Assembly (NCBI GenBank): GCA_030247855.1
Contig: JAPDRN010000002.1
Location: 372,001-436,000 of the forward strand
DNA length: 64,000 nt
Reading direction: 5' to 3'
Origin: Knufia peltigerae
Lineage: Eukaryota; Ascomycota; Eurotiomycetes; Chaetothyriales; Trichomeriaceae
Position 1 is the first letter of the stretch. Every line of letters begins with the position of its first letter. The position numbers and the translations under genes were made by a program. The notes beneath the pieces are model-generated. The model made no database searches. It was not told the origin of the DNA and saw only the letters and a program-made list of their open reading frames with translations. Positions 36,608-46,800 of this stretch are shown here, in pieces.

Positions 36608-38597
36608 ATGGTGGTCTCGAGGTATGCAGTCGCAGCAGTGCTGCTTGAACTGGCGGCACAGACGGTGGCTCATGGCGACGATGAGCAATGTCATGGGAAC
36701 ATGTGTGACATGAAGAAGCCAGACTCTCATGAAGGTGCTGGTGCATCCAACAACCAGGCTACGCCGAGTTATGCTTCTTTGGGTATGCATGGAAAGATGA
36801 TGCTGGCACACATCGCCCTTATGGTTCTCGCATGGTTTTTCATTCTGCCAATAGGTAAGTCGGTCAGTCATTCGCAAGAAAGAGAGAGGTTAACAAGGGA
36901 CAGGCGTCATGTTCAGCGTTGCACGGTCCAGATATGCTTTTCCCTCTCAATTCCTTTTCCTCGTCGTCAATGGCTTGGGGGTGTTGTGTGGGACGATGTA
37001 CAATATCAACACTCCGGACCTGTATGAGAATAATGCTCACCACAAGATTGGTTGGATCGCAACGTGGATTGTGACAGCTCAGGTGATTATGAGCCTTCTT
37101 TTCCACTACTCGGGCCGGGGCAAACAGACCGAGATTTTCACCTCTGAACGACAAGCATTCTTGCCCATTTCGACGGCGAACATGGCTCAGCACAACGGGA
37201 GCCCGTATACGGATGTTCGGTGGTCAGGGGACAGCGGACAGGGTTCGGAAGCGTCCACCGCCCTCAACAGCCGAGATGCTTCTCCCACCAAGCTTCTGCG
37301 CCGAGGCACTGACGACAGTTTCGAAAAGCCAGAACCGGAGCCACAGGATGAAGATGACGAGGGAGATGACGTCCCAGTGGCATCGCGGCATCGGGCTCGA
37401 AAGGCGTGGTTGCGCATCAACTTCATCGACAGATATCTCTCGTCTCGTGTGCCCAATTTGCTTTCGGCTAAAATTCTGGGGGTGGTCGAAATTGTGTACG
37501 AAGTCATCGACCGAACCATTTTAATCCTGGGCTTCATCGCCCTGACGACTGGAGGGGTAACCTATGCTGGCATCTTTGTAAGTCATACCGGGTGCAGTTT
37601 GCCACTAAGGCGGATTGCGGTCAAGTGATCCCAACAATTGGCTGACCATCACGACAGAGAGGAAGCAACATCTTCAACGGTCTCGCACACTTCATCAAAG
37701 GAGGAATCTTCTTTTGGTACGGACTACTGACGCTGGGACGGTGGATGGGGTGCTTTGCCGATTTTGGCTGGGCGTGGAACATCAAACCGGCCCGCAGCGA
37801 GGTGGGCCAATGGAAAGCCCGTCTCCCATCGGCTGAATTCGTCGAGTCCTTTGTCATCTGGCTCTACGGCTGTACCAACGTCTTCCTCGAACATCTTGCT
37901 GCATGGGGTGGTGAATGGACTGCGCAGGATCTGGAGCATGTCTCGATCTCCATCATGTTCTTTGGTGGAGGCCTAGTAAGTTTCTAAATAATATTTTCTG
38001 GCGTTTTGTCAAACTGTCTTCTAACCTGATGAATAGATGGGAATGCTCGTCGAATCGAAGCGTGTTCGAAGATGCCTCAATACCGTCGTGGACAGTATGC
38101 CAGCTCGAACGGAAGTGTCTCCGGACGAAGCGCTTGAACTGCGCACCCCGCCCAAACAGTATGGGACCTCTCTGAATCCCATCCCGGCCTTGATCATCCT
38201 CCTCCTTGGGATCATGATGTCCTCTCATCACCAAAGCTCAATGACCTCCACCACGGTTCACAAACAATGGGGTAACCTTCTCGGTGGTTTCTCTGTTGCC
38301 CGCCTGGTCACCTACGTGATCATGTACATCTCACCACCCACATCCGTCTACCCCTCCCGCCCTCCAACCGAGTTGATCTCGTCCTTCTGTCTCATCTCTG
38401 GTGGTCTGGTATTCATGTCCAGCACTAAAGACATTGTCGCCGCTGTCGAGGGCGCCGATCTCATGGCCATGTTTGTCTTTACCGTTGTTATGGGCTTCAC
38501 GGCCTTTATCATGTCCTACGAAATCTTTGTGCTGTGTCTCAAAGGTTGGGCCGCTCGCAAGGAGCTCAAGGCAGCTCAGAGTTCAGTTCGATACTGA
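36608..38597 (+). CDS. YTP1: Ytp1-family integral membrane protein (DUF2427 + Ytp1 domain)
   Basis: Exons 36608-36854, 36904-37577, 37658-37975 and 38037-38597 sum to 1800 bases (599 residues). Joins give FILPIGVMFSVARSR, YAGIFRGSNIFNGLAHF and FFGGGLMGMLVESKR. The protein starts with a signal-like helix (YAVAAVLLELAAQTVAHGDD). The N-terminal DUF2427-type helices carry histidines typical of cytochrome-b561-like folds (MHGKMMLAHIALMVLAWFF, NNAHHKIGWIATWIV). A charged loop (about 180-270) comes next, then the Ytp1 domain with several spans (IKGGIFFWYGLLTLGRWMG, GTSLNPIPALIILLLGIMMS). Members lie in the plasma or internal membranes; the role is not established, although Ytp1 resembles mitochondrial electron carriers. 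The ATG at 36608 was chosen because it begins the hydrophobic segment; the frame upstream has no ATG. Confidence 0.88.
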
Positions 38598-39735
38598 GCC
38601 CCTAACAGAAAATAACAGAAAATCTTCGCGATGGTTGAATCATCGCATTGGAGACGGGAGCAAAAGAGGAGGTAATCACACACTATACCCAGGGTTTTAT
38701 GTTTCTCACGATCATTTCTATTTTACGGCCGGGGAGGCGGATCCGCCGTCTTGCCGCCTACGAGCACTTTCGTTGTTGACGACATTGACGAATTCCTTCC
38801 CCCCGACCTGGTTTATACATAACTCGTATGAGATGGGGGCACGGGTTTCTTGGTTTTCTTGCACGATACCCCAGGCGCGATTTTATGCGTCTATGCACTC
38901 TCTGGTCATTGATACCCCCAAAACCTACAGTACGGCATTGCTTAGGTATAGATAGCTGCTCATGCTTCTTCGACTACCAAGAGGAAGTTGATTATTAATT
39001 CAGATTCAAATGATATTATAACCCAAAATATTGATATATGAAGTATGACTGCTTTTGTAGTTATCTACTTAGGAGTTGTACCTCGTGTATTTAGGGATGT
39101 TCTTCGCTTGACTTGTGCCAGGCCGCTACAGTACGAGCACGAGCAAAAAATAGGGGGTTTCCATGCAGTCCCAGTACAGGCTCCGTCTCCGCAAAATTGG
39201 GGGAAAGTGTAGGTACAGTAAGCCAAAGAGCCATGTTATCCGACTTTCCTAACGAACCTCCGAGATGTGAATTACTGCAGCTGCGTCAACCAAGAAACCG
39301 TTCTGCTGTTATTACCACATTTCCTAGAGAAAGTCCAAGTTTGATGATGGGTTGTATAGAGAGAGGGTCTTGTCATTGATCAGTGGATTTTCTTCTTCTT
39401 CTTTCTCTTTTCTCTCCGAAATTCAAGATACCTCCCTATAGCAGGTGACCTCGAACACTTCAACCGTCTCGCCACCTTTTTTTGGTTCTTGTCAGCACGA
39501 AAGAGTCGTCGTGTTTTGTACAACCACCGACTACGAGTATTGGGTTTTGGGGAGAAGGATTGGTGATTCGCCAACCACCGACCACTGACCGCATCGGTTA
39601 CCACACGCGCGCACGAGTACAAATCTCAATCACGACCGAGACCGCAGAAACCCATACCGTCGAAGGACATTTCAACCCCCCCGGGGCTGTCCCTTGTAAG
39701 GAAGAACTCGAGACAGACGAGACAAAAACATAACA
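38598..39735. other. Intergenic between YTP1 and rhomboid gene
   Basis: The YTP1 3' flank, an AT-rich stretch near 38980-39060, then the rhomboid gene promoter. Nothing else recognised. Confidence 0.5.
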
Positions 39736-40981
39736 ATGGCGGTGCCACAACAACAACCACGAATATCTACCAACAGCCTCCCTTTACCGAATGCGCGATT
39801 CTTCTTCGTCAACCCATCCCGCGTACGATCCTACCTCCTCCGCTTGCCTCTCTTCACGCGACTCATCCTCCTGGCCATCGTCGCGTTCTGGTTACTCGAG
39901 CTCCAGACCGTATGGAGCGTCACCCAGTGGGGGGCCCTGATCCCCAAAGAGGTTGGGTTCGGGACCATGTACAGACTCAACACTTTTCCCTTGATACACA
40001 TGGGTTTCTTCCATATGCTCATGGACACGATATGTTTGGTCCCGCTACTGGAGAGGTTCGAGGCCGAATGGGGGACCTTGACCACCCTGGCTCTGTTTAT
40101 GGGTCGTAAGTCTCTCGACCCTTTCTCTTTCCCTGCGCCCGTCGGCGCAAAAAACCCAAGTAAAGCAAAAAGAACAGTGACGATGGTTTGGTACTTGGTT
40201 TTGGGAAAACAAAAAAACTGATCACGAGGTTTCAAACAGCTTTGGGTCAAATACCAGCAGTTTTATACTTGATATTTGATGGGTTGATTCTAAGAGACAA
40301 CACTCCAGTACTTGGGTCGAGGTACGTTAACGAAACAAGACACGTCACAATGCACCTGCTTCCGGGTGCGAAAAGAAAAAACGAGCAACAACAACAACTG
40401 ACTTGGAAAACCCGAACCAAAATAGTGTCTGGGTGTTCTTACTCCTAGCGGCCGAGTCGATCAAAACGTACCGTGCGAATCCACATATAGAGTACGTTCT
40501 TTCTCTCTATTACTTCGGGAACAGTGTTTTCGCTGACACAGCCAAAATAGGATCTCGGGACAAAAAATCCCAACGTGGATTACACCGCTCGCCATCGTGG
40601 TCGTTACCTCTGTTCTGATACCAAACACTTCATTTCTAGGACATTTGAGCGGTTGCATTACTGGCTATTTGTGTGAGTTTTTTTATTTCAAAACATGCGA
40701 CCCCAATCGTGAGAAACGGCTAACAAGTGCTTCTCTTTACAGGGGGACTGGGATATATACGATTCCTGGCACCACCGGAAAAGGTCCTTCGTTGGATCGA
40801 GGGCAAACTCAACCTCCTGGGCAGACTACCTCACTATGTTTCTGTCGACCAAAAGACTTATGGAAGATATGGTGTTTTACCCACGAGCTCCACGGCTGGA
40901 CCAGGTGAGCATATGAGTCCAATTGGACTGGGTTGGATCGGAGGAGGCTCTGGCTCTGGCGGACAAAGGCTCGGCCCCTGA
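39736..40981 (+). CDS. RBD2: Rhomboid intramembrane serine protease, Rbd2/RbdB type
   Basis: Exons 39736-40105, 40240-40321, 40426-40491, 40551-40672 and 40743-40981 sum to 879 bases (292 residues). Joins give ALFMGPLGQIPAVLYLIF, PVLGSSVWVFLLLAAE, PHIEISGQKIPTWITPL and ITGYLWGLGYIRFLAPP. Six or so membrane spans are evident (LFTRLILLAIVAFWLLEL first). The catalytic serine is Ser151 in LGSSVWVF, and its codon AGT is split by the second intron. The catalytic histidine is His204 in SFLGHLSG. The tail includes PPEKVLRWIEGKLNLLGRLP. In fission yeast and Aspergillus fumigatus this type acts in the Golgi in SREBP activation for growth in low oxygen. The same role here is inference from family. Confidence 0.92.
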
Positions 40982-41109
40982 ACTCGTGATGCTGCCTTTT
41001 CAAGGGCTGGAATACAGTATAGCATAGTATATTATGGCATGGCATAGCAGGACAGGGCATGATTTGGACGTGATCTATTTGGATACGAAAAGGCATTGCG
41101 GGCTCATTC

Positions 41110-42301
41110 TCAATTCTTTGTATGATCCCTCTCATTGGGCAACTCGGCTCGTTCTTCGTCACTCAGACGCGTAGGACCTTCGCTGTCCGGGAACGGCGCA
41201 TATTTGTCGATGAGATGATACATGTCATCGAAGGCTCTATGATAGCGTTCAGAATCAGTTAAACTATTGCTCGAAGACTACTTGTACACAGATGGTCTGA
41301 CATGGGAACAGAGAGACTGTTACTCACCTCTGTCGCACGGCCTTGCCTTCACTTTGGTGATTCACCGAGTACAAGACATTGTAATATATACAGTACAGTC
41401 GGTTCCTGTCGTCCCATTCTTCTTCAGGCTCGCTGGGCGGATAATGTTGACAATATGTGCGCGTGTAAACCTGGTCGCAAATTCGATTGTAATGGCATCT
41501 CCAGTTTCCGATCTCGAATTCATTGTGCGCATACATGACCGCCGCGTCAAAGACGAAGATGTTTCCCGTCTGGGATGTCCTGATATTGCCTTCCCAGAGA
41601 TCTCCATGAATCAGGCAGGGCTTTATAACACGACCGTCCTTGGTGAGATTATTCAGCAAATACGGAACGACATGCGAGAGAAGTCGTTTCTCAAGGACGG
41701 TCAAAGCGTGCCAACATCCGTTCTCTGCGTCATCTAACTCGATGACATTGCGCAGAAGGCTGCTGAAGAAGATTGTCCAGTTGCCTTCCCAAGAAACGGC
41801 CTGGGGGATACGACCTTGACATGTTGTTCTGTGGAAGCCAAATTTAGCCGTCGGGGATATGCTTGTCTTGTGCAGCTTTGCGAGCTTGGTGCAAAACTGA
41901 TCGGGCTCTGGGAGACAAGCAGACATGTCAATGAACTCCGACATGAAAAAGTATGTCTCCAGCGCCGGTGTCGAGAAGTTGCCCCAAGTCAAAGGCATCG
42001 GTACGAACTCAGGCATAACGCTGTACAGCTCAAGCATGGAATTGAACTCGCCTTCCATCATTAGACGGCCAGCATCCCCTTCTGCCCATTTCAGAAAATA
42101 CGCCATGGCGTTACCGTCAGCCTGCGTTACGTTCAACCGGGCAGTGTGACTCCATGTAGAATCTCCGAGTTTTTCGGCAGAGAGGGCCTTGGTGCCAGGG
42201 GGCAAGCTGTCGAGAACATTGTCGTCAACCGGATTGTCGCCTGTGAAAGTTGCGGAACAGGTCGTTGGATGCTCGAGTGAGGGATCGGCATGTGCAGCCA
42301 T
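41110..42301 (-). CDS. Fructosamine/ketosamine-3-kinase family protein
   Basis: Exons 42301-41328 and 41236-41110 with a 91-bp intron give 366 residues. The join reads SEGKAVRQRAFDDMYHLIDK. The fold is aminoglycoside-phosphotransferase-like. It has AYFLKWAEGDAGRLMMEGEF (nucleotide-binding Lys and Glu), FMSEFID, LAKLHKTSISPTAKFGFH, the catalytic loop HGDLWEGN at 232-239 and FDAAVMYAHNEFEIG in the place of the metal-binding DPxxxYGxRE block. The known reaction phosphorylates sugar adducts on proteins or small amines so that they fall apart (protein deglycation). The metal-site Asp is kept (FDAA). No upstream in-frame ATG exists before the stop. A heptamer repeat lies 155 bp upstream of the ATG. 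Confidence 0.9.
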
Positions 42302-43826
42302 CTGAGGACCGGGTTTGAAGGAGCCATGGACATGCAATAACGTCACCTATATCTTGTCTAGCACTGCCGGGAGGGAATGCTGAAGATATTTAGTATCCAG
42401 AGCAACAAACATCACTTAGAGTTCGTCGAGTTCCCCAACATCCCGATTGACGGATTGCATTCTGCATTCTGCATTCTGCATTCTGCATTCTGCATTATGC
42501 ATTCTGCATTCTGCATTCCTGCGGTTCGCATACTGATTGGTAAGGAGGAGATAGAGCCACCGTACGGATACCTTGAAGAGTATTTCGATCAAGCTCACCA
42601 GGAGACCAAAAAGCATCAGAAACCTGCGGTCCACAATATCCATCATTTGGAGAACGCATGATTACAGAGGACGACCCGTACAAAGGCTCCCATTCATCTT
42701 CAAGTCGTCATGGTAGCATGAGGGCCAGACCGAGGTTGAGAGTCTCTAGCTGATTCATGAGAGGCAGTTTGACACCTGGGAAGGGGTTAAACATCACCAG
42801 GGAAGAGCGGAGCAAATTCTTCAGTCAGCATGGAGTACCGCAACCACCATTCACCTGTTGAAGAATGTGGGATCATGGCCGCTGGTACGTTGACCAGGAG
42901 TCTGGCGGATGTGATGCCACTGGGATTGGCAGGTTCGGTTAACGAGGCTCAGCAGGACTAGAAATAAATAAATAAATAGCCGCGCGGCCGAAACATGAAG
43001 ACTCATCCCAGAACTCTTTTGAAGCGTATGGTTTGACGTCGACTTCTCACCAGCCAAACAACAACCGATGGCTCACATTTCGCTATGTTTAGCTGCATGA
43101 CATCGATAAAGAGTCGTACAGCGCTTCGACACATGTGTAGGACGATGCCGAAGTTGAACGAGGCCCAATCTTCTCAAAGTCAAACGTGGCTTGAACTCGC
43201 TGGCCTTATTTACAACGAATCAAATCGGGCAAAACATATCCTCAATCGATGATGAAGCTTGCAACAAACTATACGCGCGGTGGAGAGTCTGTCTTACCAA
43301 AAAAAGGACGAAATTTCTTTCTTTGTCGTTTGAGCGCTAAACATGAATTGTTGAACGTATCCTAAGGTGAGTTGCAAAGGACGTGATGTTAGCTCAGGTT
43401 TGTTATGAAGTCACTCAGTAGCCGGTTAGCGACCTCGTCCTTCCCCTGCTATGATGATTTCTCTCTTCGGGCTGTTTCTTCTCTGGAGTCCCGACCTACG
43501 CATGATATCTAGGCCTATCGGTGCTCACTTTCTTGCCACGAGGTTTCCTCTCTGAAGGCATTCTGTAGAGTGCAGGAGCTAGGAAGATCCTGGGAAGCAC
43601 TCGCGGTTTTATTCAGAACGAAAAGTTCCTGCGGACGACATTTGAGTTGCAAGCAACAATGGTGCGCCCTGCAGCTCCCATTCCAGGTTCCCTTGACTCA
43701 CTTTGAACGAAGCTAGAGAAATTTCGCTCCAGTCTCTCGCACCATCCCAAGAGGAAGGAGATTGACCCATCGCCAACTCCAAACACAAACGAGATAAACT
43801 TGTCTCCCAACCCTCCCCTCGGCTGG
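42302..43826. other. Intergenic between divergent kinase and NLR genes
   Basis: 1.5 kb with a TGCATTC tandem repeat near the kinase side and otherwise plain sequence. Both promoters lie here. No gene supported. Confidence 0.5.
42456..42518 (+). repeat. TGCATTC heptamer tandem repeat, nine units
   Basis: Nine head-to-tail TGCATTC units, the sixth being TGCATTA. It begins 155 bp upstream of the fructosamine-kinase-like ATG, so it lies in that gene's promoter or leader. The unit length (7) rules out a coding repeat. Copy number is likely variable between strains. Confidence 0.97.
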
Positions 43827-46800
43827 ATGCGAAGGAAAATCTCAGGCTCACTGTCATCCCGACCGTCCAACGCCAACAAAGCAGAAGATTACTCCAGGGA
43901 CCACGATGCGAAGTGTCTTGGTCTTCGGGCCATTCATGTACCCGAGACGAAACCGATCGCAGATATCATTTTTGTGCACGGTCTCGGTGGACACAGTTAC
44001 AAGACTTGGTCAAAGGACCGTAATAAAGACTACTTCTGGCCGGGCCTTTGGCTCCCACAAGACCCGAAGATTCGGAGAGCGAGACTGTTTACCTATGGCT
44101 ACGATTCTAGTTTGACTGGCCCAAAGAGAGCCTCCAACATTTTGGGCTTTGCAAGGACCCTCTTATTCGACATGCGCAATAGTAGAGGTCAACAAACCAA
44201 TAGTATTAGGGTTGGTGAAGCGCCGATTATCTTTGTGGCACATTCGATGGGTGGCCTCGTTGTCAAAAAGGCTTACCTTCTGGCACAACACGACAAGAGT
44301 TGTGAAGAGCTGGCGCGTTCTATCTCTGGAATCATTTTTCTCTCCACGCCACATCATGGTTCATCTCTCGCCGACACACTTGACTTGATCCTGCAATCTA
44401 TTCTCCAACAAAAGCGGTCTTTTATCAAAGAATTACAAATAAATTCCTCAGCAATCGAAGATATCAACGAAGGATTTCGTCATGTGGCGCAGAAACTGTC
44501 TATCATCTCTTTCTACGAAGAGCTCTACACTGTGGTCCTCACACGGCCTCTGATGATTGTTACCAGAGATTCTGCCATTCTAGGATACCAAAATGAGCAA
44601 ATACGAGGACTCAATGCTGACCACCACACTGTCTGCAAATTTGAGAACGACAGGGATCCCAGCTTTACGATAGTCCGGGACACTTTGAGGGGACTTGTAG
44701 AAAAATTCAGTACGGACGCTACCAAGCCAACAGATTTCGAAAATTCTAGAACAATCAACCTTGTGAAAAAATTCTTGGGAATGTCCCGTACTGATGCAGA
44801 AGATCTTGGTACACTCCGAAAGCTTTGGGTACCGGGAAGCTGTGAGTGGATCTTGACGAATTCTACCATTCGAGTCTGGTTAGAAGACACTTCTCGTTCA
44901 CACTTGGTGTGGTACAATGCTCCCCCGGGCGGCGGGAAATCTGTCTTGTCAAGTTTCCTGGGGCACTACCTTCAGTCTAATGGCTATGCTTGTCAGTTCT
45001 ACATTTTCAGTGAAGGACATCAAACAAGGAGATCCGTCGACCAGTTCCTGAAGTCAATAGCCTGCCAACTATGTTGTAAAATGCCAGAGTACGCAGAAGA
45101 GCTGCTTGCACTCTGCCTTGGAGGCTCTCAGCTGTCAAGTGGCGGTTATCTTTCTCTTTGGCAGAACCTGTTTGAAGATTTACTATTTTCTAAAACATCA
45201 AACAATCCTCTCTTCTGGGTTATTGATGGCCTGGACGAATCAGAGTCTCCAGAAAGAGTTCTTGAACTGTTGGAAAATCTACTCTCCAAGTCAAAGATGG
45301 TGATCAAGATTCTGGCTACTGGACGACGGACTGACAAGTTCGCTCTGGCTTTCAAGAGGCTATCGCCTCTTGTTATGGCTCATGAGATCAACGGGGCCGA
45401 ATATAACCACAATTCCCACGATATCCAGCTTCTAGTTGACAGAGAGCTTGAATTGATGCATGGAAGTATGGAACACAAGGCACATCTTCGGCAAGAGATT
45501 CTCTCACGCGCCAGCGGCAACTTCCTCTGGGTCAATTTGGTTCTTGAGGAACTTCATACCTGCCAAACCGAAAGTGAACGTCAACTCACCCTGGAGCAAA
45601 CACCAGCAGATATGACAAAGATGTATGAACGGATGGAGAAGCTTGTCATCGATAATCCGAACCCGAGGCAGGTTGAATTGGCACAGGAATTGCTTCGCTG
45701 GACAATCTGCGTACCGACGCCCTTGAGATTGAACGAGCTTCAAGAAGCCATGAGCAAAAATTACCCCGATATCATCGAACTTGAAAAGACTATCCGAGCC
45801 GTTTGCGGCCAATTCATTCTCGTTGACAGCACGAAGCATGTTATGATGGTGCACCAGACCGCTCGAGACTTCATGACAAACGCCTCAAAGAGTGTCATTG
45901 CCATTGATCGTCAAGTCGCGCACAGTACTCTGCTGATCAAAAGCCTCTCCGCTCTTTGTGACGTGAAGCCGTACGGTGCTGTCCGTAGACAGAAAAGGCA
46001 GATGCCAGGCCCTGAGGAGCTCGAAAAGCACCGGCCTTTCCTTCTCTATGCTGCCAATTCATGGTTCTACCACCTCAAGTATGCCGAATCCATTGCTGAT
46101 AACGTGATTGATGCACTGGAGAAATTCTTCAGCAGTCCTTACGTTCTCGATTGGATATATTCCCTTGCTATGCTCGATCAAGTGAAAATCTTAGCTAAGG
46201 TCGGGAAAGCTCTTTTGGGGTTTGTGATCGACAACCGCAAACACAACAGCTCAAGGAATCCAATGCTTCATCGAATCTCTTCAATTGAGATTCTAGAAAG
46301 CTGGTCCGCAGACTTGGTGAAGATAACAGCCAAATTTAGCAATCATCTTGTCATTGAGCCTTGTTCAATCTACGACATTGTGCCAGCAATGTGTCCACCA
46401 GGCTCAATCATTGGTCGCTTATTCGTGCACCCCAAGTCTGCAAAAGCTCTTGTATCTGGACAGAGCGATTCCTGGAACGACATTTCCGCCCGGTTTTCTC
46501 TTCAGGAGGATGATGTAGCCTTGAAGATTGTCTCTGCAGGCCCTCATATCGCGGTACTCGCTCAAGGTGGTATCATATATATATGGAGTTCAGCAGATTT
46601 TCGAGAAATCTGCAGAATCGACCATGGTGAGGCGGTGACGAGTATTTGCCTGAACGCGAAAGGTAACATACTCGTGACTTATGGACTAAAGCTGACAAAA
46701 GTCTGGGAAGTTCCGAGCAGGGTACTTTATACAGAACTAGCCAATCAGTGGAACACCAAATCCATGTGCCTTGCCTTCGCTATGAGAGATCAGCGTATAT

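Noticed and set aside
42456..42518. Heptamer array as a CRISPR-like or coding repeat
   Set aside because: No spacers, eukaryotic setting, and unit length not a multiple of three; a plain microsatellite.
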